DNA of 64,000 nucleotides from Actinocatenispora sp036503555 (GTDB lineage: Bacteria; Actinomycetota; Actinomycetes; Mycobacteriales; Micromonosporaceae): NCBI GenBank assembly GCA_036503555.1, contig DASXWQ010000053.1, forward strand, positions 1-64,000, written 5' to 3'. Both the position numbers and the translations under genes were made by a program. Shown here piece after piece: positions 7,781 through 16,631 of this stretch. Under the pieces are notes generated by a model. It did not search any database and was not told the origin of the DNA. It saw nothing but the letters and a program-made list of their open reading frames with translations. The stretch's first letter is position 1. Each line of letters begins with the position of its first letter.

Positions 7781-9010
7781 ATGAGTGGGCTGGCGCGCCG
7801 CGGGGAGTCCATGCAGGACCGGTTCGGGCGGGAGCTTCTGAGTCGCTTCCAGGCCCGCGCGGGCGTCGTCGAAAGCTGGTATTCGGCCCAGCGCTTCGCG
7901 ATCGGATACCGCCGGGTGACCGGCGGCGTCGTGCACTGGGCACACCTGGGCAGCCTGTACGCGGAGTGTGCGGGCCTGGCGGGGGAGCGCCGCGATGCGG
8001 TGCTAGCGCGATACGTGATGTCGATGACGGAGCCGGCGACGGTGCCGCGCGACTGGGCCGCGGCGGCGCCGCTGCTGCGCCCGGTGCTGTGCGGCGCGGC
8101 GACCGGACGGAGCGCGCCGGGCGTCGGACACGGCGGCGCCGAGCTCGTACGGCGCAGCGTGCTGCCGTTCCTCGACGAGGTCGTGGTGCTCGACTTGCCG
8201 ACCACGCTGGGACACGTGACGGGCGACCTGGTCGCCGCGTGGCAGGTGCCGGTCGCGGAGGTGTTCGCGGCGGCCCGGGCCAACCTCGCGGCCGACCGGC
8301 GCAGCGTGCTGTCCGCGGCGCTGCGGGAGCCGACGATGCTGCGGTTCGTCGACGACGGCGCGGCGTACTGGGTGTCCCGGCTGCTCGTGGACGGTTGGCT
8401 GGCCGGACTCGCCGACCTGGTCGGCGGGCGCCCGGTGGCGTTCGCGCCCGACCGGGACAGCCTGCTCGTGGTACGGGACGGGCCGCAGCTGGCCGGGCTG
8501 TTCGACATCGTCGCCGCTGAATACCGCGAGTCGACGCGGCCGGTCTCTCCGGTGGCGTACACGACCGGCGACGACGGGCGGGTCGTGCCGTACCGGGTGC
8601 CGGCCGGCGACCCGGCGTACGACGCGGTGGCGCGGGCGAACCGCCAGCTCGCCGCCTCGGCGTACGACACGCAGGCGGACCTGCTGCGGGCCGAGTGGTC
8701 GCTGGCCGGGCGGTTCTCCGTGGCGAGCTACCTGCTGGTGGAGCCGGACGGCGCGGCGCCGGTCAGCGTCTCCACCTGGCGGCAGGACGTGGCGACGCTC
8801 CTGCCGGTGACCGACCGGGTGGCCCTGGTGAGCGGGGACCGGCGCGAGTCGTGGCTGATCGGCTGGGACCGGCTCATGTCGACCGGTACGCCGCGCCGCG
8901 TGCCCGGTCTCGCCCCGCCCCGGTACCGCGTGGGTCCGTGGCCGACCGGCGACCGCTGGCACCACCTCGTCGCCGGCGCCTGGCACCGTGCAGATGGTGC
9001 CCTCGGCTGA
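7781..9010 (+). CDS. DUF1444-like protein of unknown function
   Basis: A 409-residue soluble protein with GGGGAGG seven bases before the ATG. The central part (FLDEVVVLDLPTTLGHVTGDLVAAWQV followed by AAARANL) resembles the DUF1444/YtpQ family, whose function is unknown; this assignment is by memory of pattern. Two Trp-rich segments lie near the C-terminus (ESWLIGWDRLMS, GDRWHHLVAGAWHRA). There is no signal peptide or membrane segment. The last residues (ADGALG) and the stop codon are encoded by the first unit of the 40-bp tandem repeat, so the C-terminus has been set by the repeat. Confidence 0.6.
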   Translation: MSGLARRGESMQDRFGRELLSRFQARAGVVESWYSAQRFAIGYRRVTGGVVHWAHLGSLYAECAGLAGERRDAVLARYVMSMTEPATVPRDWAAAAPLLRPVLCGAATGRSAPGVGHGGAELVRRSVLPFLDEVVVLDLPTTLGHVTGDLVAAWQVPVAEVFAAARANLAADRRSVLSAALREPTMLRFVDDGAAYWVSRLLVDGWLAGLADLVGGRPVAFAPDRDSLLVVRDGPQLAGLFDIVAAEYRESTRPVSPVAYTTGDDGRVVPYRVPAGDPAYDAVARANRQLAASAYDTQADLLRAEWSLAGRFSVASYLLVEPDGAAPVSVSTWRQDVATLLPVTDRVALVSGDRRESWLIGWDRLMSTGTPRRVPGLAPPRYRVGPWPTGDRWHHLVAGAWHRADGALG

Positions 9011-9180
9011 GGAGCGTGCCTCGGCCGGTGCAGATGGCGCCCTCGGCTGAGGAGCGTGCCTCGGCCGGTGCAGACGGCGCCCTCGGCTGAGGAGCGTGCC
9101 TCGGCCGGTGCAGACGGCGCCCTCGGCTGAGGAGCGTGCCTCGGCCGGTGCAGATGGCGCCCTCGGCTGAGGAGCGTGCC
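8988..9180 (+). repeat. 40-bp tandem repeat, about 4.8 copies
   Basis: Units begin at 8988, 9028, 9068, 9108 and 9148 (last one partial), nearly identical except for T/C changes at two positions. Each full unit contains GGCTGAGG-AGCGTG-CCTCGGCC, an 8-bp stem with one G-U pair. The stop codon of the preceding gene lies in the left arm of the first hairpin (9008-9010). 40 is not a multiple of 3, so the array is not coding. It sits between convergent genes, so it may terminate transcription from both sides. Confidence 0.95.
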
Positions 9181-9221
9181 GGTGCCGACGGAGCCCGGGG
9201 CTGAGGGTCGGGTCGGGCGGG

Positions 9222-10871
9222 TCAGTGGGGGCGGTTGGCTTCGGCGGTGGCCTGGTCGGCGGGTGCGGGGCTCGGGGACGGCGTGTGGCCCTTGAGGAAG
9301 AGGCAGGACAGCGCGGCGAGCGCGAGTACCGCGATGGGCAGTACGAGGGTGGGGCGCATCGCGTCGACGTACGCGACGCGGAACGTGTCGGTGGCGAGCG
9401 CCTTGAGCTGGTCGGCGATCTGGGCGGGCAGGCCCGGTGGTGCGGCGGGCGCCGCGTGCTGGCTGCCGACGTCGAGTCCGCCGGAGGCGTGCGAGAACCC
9501 GTCCACGAAGCCCGACCGGTACTGCGGCGGCAGCGCCTCGGCGTGCCGGCGGGCCGAGTCGGTGAGCTTGGCGGAGAGCTGGGCCTGGAGCAGGGCGCCG
9601 ACGGCGGCGGTACCGATGACGGCGCCGAGCTGGCGGGTGGTGTTGAAGACGCCGGACGCGGCGCCGGACAGCCGCGGCGGGATGGAGCGCATGGCCTCGG
9701 TGGTCATCGGGGCGAAGATGCCGCCCATTCCGATCCCGGCGATGAGCAGGCCGGGCAGGAACGTCCAGCGGGTGCTGTCGACGTGCGCGGCGGTGAGGAC
9801 GTACAGCATGCCGAGGCCGAACAGGACGAGGCCGGTGAACAGGATGTACTTGCCGCCGATCTTGTCGGCGAGGCGCCCGGTGACGGGCGCGATGAACAGC
9901 GAGACGAGCGGCATCGGCGCGAGGGTGAGCCCGGCGTCGAACGCGGACAGCCCCAGCACCGACTGCAGGTAGATGGTCAGCGGTAGGAACATGCCGAGCA
10001 TCGCGAACGACATGGCCAGCGACACCACGTTCATCAGGGAGAAGTTGCGGTCGCGCAGGATGGAGAACGGCACCAGCGGTTCGTTCTTCTCGAAGTACTG
10101 GGTGATGAGGAACGCGGCGAGGACGACCACACCGGCGCCGATGATCAGCGGGATCGTGACGAAGCCGCGGACCGTACCCCAGTGGTACTTCTCGCCCTCG
10201 ATCAGGCCGTACGTGATGAGGAAGAGCGCGACGCTGACCAGGATCGTGCCGAGGATGTCGAAGCGGTGGTGGCGGTGTTCGCCGCGGCCGGGGACGGTCC
10301 ACAGGGACAGGGCGAACGCGACCGCGCCGATCGGTACGTTCAGGTAGAAGATCCATTCCCAGCTGGCGTACGTGATGAGCAGGCCGCCGAGGGTGGGGCC
10401 GGCGACGGCGGCGACGCCCGCGACGGCGCCCCACACGCCGAACGCGACGCCGCGGCGTTCGGGCGGGAAGATGCGGGTGATGATGGCGAGGGACTGCGGG
10501 CTGAGCAGTGCCCCGCCGACGCCCTGGACGACCCGGGCGGCGATGAGCTGGCTCGGGTCGCGGGCGAGGCCGCACGCGGCGGACGCGACGACGAAGACGA
10601 CCAGCCCGATCAGGTAGAGCGACTTGGCGCCGAACATGTCGCCGAGCCGGCCGGCGGTGATCAGCAGGACGGCGTAGACGAGGACGTACCCGCTCTGGAT
10701 CCAGAGCACGTCGTCGAGCGAGGCGTCGAGTCCGTCGCTGATCGCCGGGATCGCGATCGTGATGATCGTGGTGTCCAGCAGGATCATGAAGAACCCGAGG
10801 CACATCGCGATGAGGACGACCCACGGGTTGCCCTTGAACCGGCTGGTCGTACCGGCGTGCGCGCCTGGCAT
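9222..10871 (-). CDS. MFS drug exporter, DHA2 (EmrB/QacA) family
   Basis: A 549-residue inner-membrane drug:proton antiporter, the right length for a 14-helix DHA2 protein. It opens with a first helix WVVLIAMCLGFFMILLDTTIITIAIPAI, whose LDTTI pattern is motif D1, and has the motif A-like GRLGDMFGAKS and motif C-like GPTLGGLLI. The N- and C-termini are predicted cytosolic. A TAGCGT box six bases before the ATG suggests a leaderless transcript, although GAGGGG could also act as a ribosome site. It is divergent from the ABC exporter operon; no repressor gene is adjacent. Substrate unknown. Confidence 0.9.
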   Translation of the reverse strand: MPGAHAGTTSRFKGNPWVVLIAMCLGFFMILLDTTIITIAIPAISDGLDASLDDVLWIQSGYVLVYAVLLITAGRLGDMFGAKSLYLIGLVVFVVASAACGLARDPSQLIAARVVQGVGGALLSPQSLAIITRIFPPERRGVAFGVWGAVAGVAAVAGPTLGGLLITYASWEWIFYLNVPIGAVAFALSLWTVPGRGEHRHHRFDILGTILVSVALFLITYGLIEGEKYHWGTVRGFVTIPLIIGAGVVVLAAFLITQYFEKNEPLVPFSILRDRNFSLMNVVSLAMSFAMLGMFLPLTIYLQSVLGLSAFDAGLTLAPMPLVSLFIAPVTGRLADKIGGKYILFTGLVLFGLGMLYVLTAAHVDSTRWTFLPGLLIAGIGMGGIFAPMTTEAMRSIPPRLSGAASGVFNTTRQLGAVIGTAAVGALLQAQLSAKLTDSARRHAEALPPQYRSGFVDGFSHASGGLDVGSQHAAPAAPPGLPAQIADQLKALATDTFRVAYVDAMRPTLVLPIAVLALAALSCLFLKGHTPSPSPAPADQATAEANRPH

Positions 10872-11178
10872 CCCCTCACGCTAGGCCCGCCGGACCGGAC
10901 CCACCCCGCATCACGCGAAATGCGGTGGTCGCGGGAAATGCGCGGCTCGGCAGCCTTCGCGGGGAATGTGGCGGCGAAAACAGGCTGCGTGCCGTGCCGG
11001 CCGCCGGTACCATCGGCAGGCTTGCCCGGGGTGTGGTGTGCCGTCGGTTCGGCCCCACGAAGCCAAGAGCGGGCTCCTGCTATCGCCCGTCCGCGTCTGC
11101 GGGGCCGGCCGTGGCGGGCGGCTCGCCGCCCCTCGCCGGTCCGCGCGCGGTGTCTGTCGACGTGGCCGAGGAGTTCCA
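10872..11178. promoter_or_regulatory. Divergent control region, exporter / ABC operon
   Basis: A 307-base gap without a convincing gene. It holds a -10-like TAGCGT for the MFS gene (complement of 10878-10883), an inverted repeat CCGCAT-N8-ATGCGG (10906-10925), and three degenerate direct copies of CGCGGGAAATGCG starting at 10914, 10930 and 10958. These look like regulator sites; no cognate regulator is identified. The remainder up to the ABC permease shows nothing I recognise. Confidence 0.4.
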
Positions 11179-12012
11179 TTGGGCACCGTTTCCATCGTGT
11201 CGTCACCTCCTGCCCTGCGTACCGGAATGGCCCTGGTCGGGGCCGGTTTCCGGCGCTGGGCGACGTACCGGCAGGCGATGCTTGCCGGCGCGTTCACCAA
11301 CACCGTCTTCGGTTTCCTGCGCTGCTCGGTGATGCTTGCCGTGGCGGCCGGCGCGGGCGGCGTGGCCGCCGGGTACCGCGGACCACAGCTCGCCACGTAC
11401 GTGTGGGTCGGTCAGGGCCTGCTCGCGGTGGTGCAGCTGTGGGGCTGGACCGAGCTGGCCGACCGGATCCGCACCGGCGACGTGCAGTCCGACCTGCTGC
11501 GCCCGGTCCATCCGGTGGTGAGTTACCTCGCCGCCGACCTGGGCCGGGCGGCGTTCGGCCTGTGCGGCCGGTTCGTGCCGCCGATGATCGTCGGCGCGCT
11601 CGCCTTCGACCTGTACGCGCCGCACCGCCTCACCACGTACCCGCTGTTCCTGCTGAGCATGCTGTTCGCGACGGTCGTCTCGTTCGGCGTGCGTTATCTG
11701 GTGAACCTGACCGCGTTCTGGCTGCTGGACATCCGCGGCGTGCTGATGGCCTGGCTGCTCTGCTCGAACGCGCTGACCGGCATGTACTTCCCGCTCGCGT
11801 TCCTGCCCGGGTGGCTCCAGACGGTGCTGTGGTACGGGACGCCGTTCCCGTCGATCCTCCAGGCGCCGGTCGACGTCCTCGTCGAGCGCGGTACGCCCGG
11901 CCACCAGGCGACGATCCTTGTCATCCAGGCGGCGTGGACGGCGATCGTGCTCGCCGCCGCGGTCGTCGTACAGCGGCGCGCGGAGCGCAGGCTGGTGGTG
12001 CAGGGTGGCTGA
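11179..12012 (+). CDS. ABC-2 type permease (COG4587-like)
   Basis: A 277-residue membrane protein with about six hydrophobic segments (e.g. TTYPLFLLSMLFATVVSFGVRYLV, GMYFPLAFLPGWLQTVLWYG). It resembles the COG4587 permease that pairs with COG3694 and a COG4586 ATPase, an uncharacterised ABC exporter type. RTGDVQSDLLRPVHPV is the conserved cytosolic loop that in this family likely contacts the ATPase. TTG 11179 was chosen because GAGGAG is five bases upstream; ATG 11227 is an alternative without a ribosome site. It overlaps the next gene by eight bases. Confidence 0.8.
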   Translation: MGTVSIVSSPPALRTGMALVGAGFRRWATYRQAMLAGAFTNTVFGFLRCSVMLAVAAGAGGVAAGYRGPQLATYVWVGQGLLAVVQLWGWTELADRIRTGDVQSDLLRPVHPVVSYLAADLGRAAFGLCGRFVPPMIVGALAFDLYAPHRLTTYPLFLLSMLFATVVSFGVRYLVNLTAFWLLDIRGVLMAWLLCSNALTGMYFPLAFLPGWLQTVLWYGTPFPSILQAPVDVLVERGTPGHQATILVIQAAWTAIVLAAAVVVQRRAERRLVVQGG

Positions 12013-12832
12013 GACGTCGGCGGAGGACCGGCCGACGGTGCCGGCGGCGTACTGGGCGCTGTTGAAGGCGCAGGTCCGATCCCAGACGCAGTACCGGTTC
12101 TCGTTCGTGCTGGACGCCGTGGCGAGCGCGTTGATCACGCTGCTGGACGTGGTGTCGGTGCTGGTGGTGTTTCGGGTGACGCCGGCGCTCGGCGGGTTCT
12201 CGTTCACCGACTGCCTGTTGTTCGCGGGCCTGGCGAACGCCGCGTTCCAGTTGTGCGACACGTGCGTGGGCAACATCGACACGATGCGGCAGTACATCCG
12301 GACCGGCCGGTTCGACGCGGTACTGCTGCGTCCGCTGCGGGTGTTGCCGCAGCTGGTGTTCGGCGACTTCGCGCCGCGCCGGCTGGGGCGCGCGGCGCAG
12401 GCGCTGGTGGTTCTGGTCGTTGCGCTGTCGTTGGCGGACGTGACGTGGACACCGGCGCGGATCGCACTGGTGGTGATCGCGCCGGTGACGGGCGCCGTCG
12501 TGTTCGCGTCGGTGTTCGTCGCGGGGTCGACGACGGCGTTCTGGTTCGTCGAGTCGGGGGAGGTCGCGAACGCCTTCACGTACGGCGGGCGGGACTTCAC
12601 GATCTACCCGGCCACGATCTACCCGGGCTGGTTCCGCGCCGTCTTCGCGTACGGGCTGGGCTTCGCCTTCGTCGCGTACTTCCCCGGCCTGGCGCTGCTG
12701 GGGAAGCCGGATCCCCTTGGTACGCCGGGGTTTCTGCCGTGGTGTTCGCCGCTGGTGGCGGTGCTGGCGGCGGCGGTCGCGGCGCTGGTGTGGCGGGTCG
12801 GCGTGCGGCACTACCGCAGCACCGGGTCCTGA
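12005..12832 (+). CDS. ABC-2 type permease (COG3694-like)
   Basis: A 275-residue partner permease. It has six predicted helices, the matching coupling loop RTGRFDAVLLRPLRVLPQ, and the family C-terminus with YPATIYPGWFRAVFAYGLGF and PGLALLGKPDPLGTP. The GTG start lies inside the end of the preceding gene, so the two permeases are translationally coupled and presumably form a heterodimer in the membrane. Confidence 0.85.
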   Translation: MAETSAEDRPTVPAAYWALLKAQVRSQTQYRFSFVLDAVASALITLLDVVSVLVVFRVTPALGGFSFTDCLLFAGLANAAFQLCDTCVGNIDTMRQYIRTGRFDAVLLRPLRVLPQLVFGDFAPRRLGRAAQALVVLVVALSLADVTWTPARIALVVIAPVTGAVVFASVFVAGSTTAFWFVESGEVANAFTYGGRDFTIYPATIYPGWFRAVFAYGLGFAFVAYFPGLALLGKPDPLGTPGFLPWCSPLVAVLAAAVAALVWRVGVRHYRSTGS

Positions 12833-12873
12833 TCGCTCATCGTCCATTGTAGACAGTCCAGATGGGAGGGAAC

Positions 12874-13833
12874 GTGCCGCTGATCGAGATGGCGGGGCTG
12901 CGCAAGGAGTTCACGGTGCAGCGCAGGGTGAGCCGGTTCCGCCGGCGCCGGCATACGGTGGCCGCGGTCGACGGGATCGACCTGGCGGTGGAGCGCGGCG
13001 AGATGCTCGGGTACATCGGGCCGAACGGCGCTGGCAAGTCGACCACGTTGAAGATGCTCACCGGTGTGCTGAGCCCGTCGGGTGGTGAGGCACGGGTGTG
13101 CGGGCTGCGTCCGGTGGCGCAGCGTACGAAGCTGGCGCTGCGCATCGGTGTGGTGTTCGGCCAGCGTTCGCAGCTGTGGTGGGACCTGCCGCTGCGCGAG
13201 TCGTTCCGCCTGCTGCGGTACGTGTACCGGGTGCCGGCCGCGGACCACGCCGCGCGGCTCGTCGAGTGCCGGCGGCTGCTCGACCTGGACGAGTTCCTCG
13301 ACACCCCGGTACGCCAGCTGTCGCTCGGCCAGCGGATGCGGGGCGAGATCACGGCGGCGTTGCTGCACGGCCCGGAGGTGCTGTTCCTGGACGAGCCGAC
13401 GATCGGCCTGGACGTGGTGAGCAAGCAGGCCGTACGCGCGTTCCTGGCGGACCTGGGCGCCGCGGGCGACACGACGCTGGTGCTGACCACGCACGATCTG
13501 GCCGACATCGAGAAGCTGTGTCGCCGGCTGGTGGTCATCGACCACGGGCACGTGGTCCACGACGGGACGTTGCCGGAGCTGCACGCCCGGTACGACTCGC
13601 ACCGCCGGGTGGTGGTCGACCTGGACGCGCCGTGGAACGGCACGCCGGTGCCGACCGGTGCGACGGTGGAGTCCGTTGCGGCGGACGGTTTCCGGGTGAC
13701 GTTCGGCCTTGCCGGTGGTACGGCGGGGGAGTTGGTGGCGGCGCTGGCGGGTACCGGGTCGCTGCGCGACGTGTCGGTGCTCGAACCGGACATCGAGGAC
13801 GTCGTCGCCCGGCTGTACGCCGAGCCGGCCTGA
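12874..13833 (+). CDS. ABC exporter ATPase (COG4586-like)
   Basis: A 319-residue ATP-binding subunit that drives the two upstream permeases. Walker A GPNGAGKST, Q-loop FGQRSQLWWD, signature LSLGQRMRGE, Walker B VLFLDEPTIGLD and switch His in TTHD are all present, so it should be active. The WWDLP after the Q-loop is typical of COG4586. A ~75-residue C-terminal domain follows the nucleotide-binding domain. GTG 12874 (MPLIEMAGLRKEF) is preferred over ATG 12862, because GGGAGGG lies between the two. The cargo is unknown; no biosynthetic genes are near. Confidence 0.88.
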   Translation: MPLIEMAGLRKEFTVQRRVSRFRRRRHTVAAVDGIDLAVERGEMLGYIGPNGAGKSTTLKMLTGVLSPSGGEARVCGLRPVAQRTKLALRIGVVFGQRSQLWWDLPLRESFRLLRYVYRVPAADHAARLVECRRLLDLDEFLDTPVRQLSLGQRMRGEITAALLHGPEVLFLDEPTIGLDVVSKQAVRAFLADLGAAGDTTLVLTTHDLADIEKLCRRLVVIDHGHVVHDGTLPELHARYDSHRRVVVDLDAPWNGTPVPTGATVESVAADGFRVTFGLAGGTAGELVAALAGTGSLRDVSVLEPDIEDVVARLYAEPA

Positions 13834-13889
13834 CGGACGTGTCGGGCGCGGCGTCCCGAGGTACGGGACGCCGCACACCGAGCGCGACG

Positions 13890-13904
13890 TTAATCATTGA
13901 CTAA
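13890..13904 (+). promoter_or_regulatory. Operator-like palindrome over a -35 box
   Basis: TTAATCA-T-TGACTAA is a 6/7 inverted repeat within an AT-rich patch that stands out from the surroundings. It overlaps TTGACT (13897-13902), a near-consensus -35; no clear -10 was found at 17-18 bases. About 90 bases before the peptide-binding lipoprotein gene. Confidence 0.45.
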
Positions 13905-13993
13905 ATCTCCAAGACGTAAGAAACTTTCCGGCTATGTAGCAAGCTCGTACATGGTTGGCCCAGAGCGGGTCAACGTGCCGGGAAGGAACGAGC

Positions 13994-15646
13994 ATGAGTT
14001 CAGACGCGACGATCCGGGACGCGGTCGCGACCGCGGGCCTGTCGCGCCGTACGTTGTTCGGCGCGGCCGCCGGGGTGGGACTTGCCGCGGCACTGGCCGG
14101 TTGCGGCCCCGACAGCGACAGCGGTACGGGCGGCGGCAAGCCGCTCGTCGTGCACCTCAACGACACGGGTTCGTGGCAGGCCAACTTCAACCCGTACGCG
14201 GTGACGCAGAACGTCGGCACCATCGGCCTGTTCTACGAGCCGCTGCTGTTCTTCAACAAGCTCAAGCCGAACGACATCCAGCCGTGGCTCGCCACCAAGT
14301 ACGAGTGGAGCGACGGCGGGAAGACACTCACCGTCACCATCCGCGACGGGGTGAAGTGGACCGACGGCAAGCCGCTGACCGTCGACGACGTGGTCTTCAC
14401 GTACCAGGCGATGCTGGACGAGCCGGCGCTGAACAAGGGCGGCGTCGAGCTGTCCGGCGTCAAGGCCGGCGGCAAGGACACCGTGGTGTTCACGTTCCCG
14501 TCCACGTCGTACACGAAGCTGTGGAACCTGGCGGGGCAGATCGGCATCGTGCCCAAGCACCTGATGGCCGGCAAGAAGCTCGCCACCTACACCAACCCGA
14601 AGCCGGTCGGTACCGGGCCGTTCACGCTCGGCTCGTTCTCGTCGCAGGTCTACCAGGTCAAGGCGAACCCGAAGTACTGGAAGGGCGCGCCCAAGGTCCC
14701 GGTCGTCAAGTTCCCGGCGTACTCGGCGAGCGGCGTCCAGACCGGCCTCTCCACCGGCGAGATCGACTGGGCCAGCGCGTTCGTACCGGACCTGAAGAAG
14801 ATCTACGAGCGCAACGACCCGACGCACAACCGGCACTACTTCCCGTCCGAGGGCCTGAACGCGCTGATGGTGAACACCGCCAAGGCGCCGTTCGACAAGG
14901 TCGAGGTACGCCAGGCGATCAGCCTCGCCATCGACCGGCAGCGGCTGGTGAAGAACGCCGAGCGCGGGTACGTCGGCGCGGCGCACCCGAGCGGCCTGCC
15001 GATGCCCGCCAACGCCGAGTGGGTACCCGCCGAGTACAAGGACGCGGCGTACGCCGTGGACCAGGCGAAGGCCAAGGAACTGCTGAAGAAGGCCGGGTAC
15101 GGCAGCAAGAAGCTGGCGTTCGAGCTGCTGGTGCCCTCGCCGTACACCGACTTTGTGAACGCCGCGCAGCTCATGCGGGAGGACCTGGCCAAGGTCGGCA
15201 TCGCGATGACCGTACGCGGGGTCGCGATCCAGGACTGGGTGGCCAAGGTCGGCAAGGGCGACTACGACATCACGCTGCGCGGTGCGGTCGCCGGCCCGAC
15301 GCCGTTCTACCTGTACCGCTCGATGCTGTCGAGCAAGCTGACCAAGCCGATCGGGCAGCAGGCCACCGGTGACTTCGGCCGCTGGAAGGACGCGAAGACC
15401 GACGAGCTGCTCGCCGCGTACGAGGCGACCGACGACGTGGCGAAGCAGAAGGCCGCGGTGCAGGGCCTGGCGAAGATCGTGATCGAGCAGGTGCCGGTGA
15501 TCCCGCTGTTCGACAGCCCGTCCTGGTCGCTGTACCGGACCACGAAGTACACGGGCTGGCCGAGCCCCGACGACATGTACGCGATGCCGTCGCCGGCCAC
15601 GTCCCCGGACATCGCGGTGGTGCTCCTCCACCTGAAGCCGGTGTGA
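13994..15646 (+). CDS. ABC transporter substrate-binding lipoprotein (peptide family 5)
   Basis: A 550-residue SBP_bac_5 protein that would capture oligopeptides or related solutes outside the cell. The N-terminus LSRRTLFGAAAGVGLAAALAGC combines a twin-arginine motif with a lipobox, so it is probably exported folded by Tat and lipid-anchored. Family landmarks include YEPLLFFNK, VKWTDGKPLTVDDVVFTYQ, NPKPVGTGPFTL and VRQAISLAIDRQRLVKNAERGYV. GGAAGGA lies seven bases before the ATG. First gene of a five-gene importer operon. Confidence 0.92.
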   Translation: MSSDATIRDAVATAGLSRRTLFGAAAGVGLAAALAGCGPDSDSGTGGGKPLVVHLNDTGSWQANFNPYAVTQNVGTIGLFYEPLLFFNKLKPNDIQPWLATKYEWSDGGKTLTVTIRDGVKWTDGKPLTVDDVVFTYQAMLDEPALNKGGVELSGVKAGGKDTVVFTFPSTSYTKLWNLAGQIGIVPKHLMAGKKLATYTNPKPVGTGPFTLGSFSSQVYQVKANPKYWKGAPKVPVVKFPAYSASGVQTGLSTGEIDWASAFVPDLKKIYERNDPTHNRHYFPSEGLNALMVNTAKAPFDKVEVRQAISLAIDRQRLVKNAERGYVGAAHPSGLPMPANAEWVPAEYKDAAYAVDQAKAKELLKKAGYGSKKLAFELLVPSPYTDFVNAAQLMREDLAKVGIAMTVRGVAIQDWVAKVGKGDYDITLRGAVAGPTPFYLYRSMLSSKLTKPIGQQATGDFGRWKDAKTDELLAAYEATDDVAKQKAAVQGLAKIVIEQVPVIPLFDSPSWSLYRTTKYTGWPSPDDMYAMPSPATSPDIAVVLLHLKPV

Positions 15647-15653
15647 GGCGGGT

Positions 15654-16631
15654 TTGCGCTTCCTGCTGCGGCGGCTCGGGTTCTACCTGATCACGGCCTG
15701 GGCCGCCATCACGATCAACTTCCTGATCCCCCGGCTGATGCCGGGGGATCCGGTGGACCTCATGGTCGCCCGGATGAACGGCCAGATCGACCCGGACGCG
15801 ATCGCCGCGATGAAGCGGGCGTTCGGGTTGACCGGCGGCAGCCTGTGGAGCCAGTACTGGACGTACCTGGGCAACCTGGCACACGGTGAGCTGGGCCGGT
15901 CGATCACGTTCTACCCGACCGAGGTCAGCACCGTCATCGGCGGCGCGCTGCCGTGGACGGTCGGCCTCGTCGGCGTCGCGACGATCATCAGCTACCTGGT
16001 CGGTACGTCGCTCGGTGTCGTCGCCGCCTGGCGCCGCGGCACGTGGCTCGACTCGATCCTGCCGTCGACCACGTTCCTCCAGGCCGTGCCGTACTTCTGG
16101 GTCGCGCTGGCGCTGGTCATGGTGTTCGGCGTGTCGCTGACCTGGTTGCCGGTGTCCGGCGCGTACTCGCTGGACGTGACGCCGGCGTTCAGCGGCGAGT
16201 TCCTGGGCAGCCTGGCGTACCACGCGATCCTGCCGGCCGTCACGATCGTCGTCGCGTCGATCGCGGACCGGGTGATGGGCATGCGCAACGTCATGGTCAC
16301 CACCCTCGGCGAGGACTACGTGACGATGGCCGAGGCGAAGGGGCTCACCAGCCGCCGCGTCATGTGGGCGTACGCCGCGCGCAACGCGATCCTGCCCAAC
16401 ATCACCAGCTTCACCCTGTCGCTCGGCTTCGTCGTCGGCGGCTCGGTGCTCACCGAGATCGTCTTCTCGTACCCGGGGATCGGCTCGGTGCTGCTGAAGG
16501 CCGTGGAGAACGAGGACTTCCCGCTGATGCAGGGCATCTTCCTGATCATCTCGCTGGCGGTGCTGGCGGCGAACTTCCTCGCCGACCTGGCCTACGTGGC
16601 GCTGGATCCCCGTACCCGGCAGGAGGCGTGA
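15654..16631 (+). CDS. Peptide ABC transporter permease, DppB type
   Basis: A 325-residue inner-membrane permease. It has the N-terminal helix and MPGDPV motif of DppB/OppB proteins, six helices, and the EAA loop (MAEAKGLTSRRVMWAYAARNAILP) that docks onto the ATPases. The TTG start (MRFLLRRLGFYL) is seven bases after the binding-protein stop; it ends one base into the next gene (TGATG). Confidence 0.92.
   Translation: MRFLLRRLGFYLITAWAAITINFLIPRLMPGDPVDLMVARMNGQIDPDAIAAMKRAFGLTGGSLWSQYWTYLGNLAHGELGRSITFYPTEVSTVIGGALPWTVGLVGVATIISYLVGTSLGVVAAWRRGTWLDSILPSTTFLQAVPYFWVALALVMVFGVSLTWLPVSGAYSLDVTPAFSGEFLGSLAYHAILPAVTIVVASIADRVMGMRNVMVTTLGEDYVTMAEAKGLTSRRVMWAYAARNAILPNITSFTLSLGFVVGGSVLTEIVFSYPGIGSVLLKAVENEDFPLMQGIFLIISLAVLAANFLADLAYVALDPRTRQEA

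Noticed and set aside
8988..9180. CRISPR array
   Set aside because: Units are contiguous with no unique spacers and no cas genes nearby; it is a plain tandem repeat.
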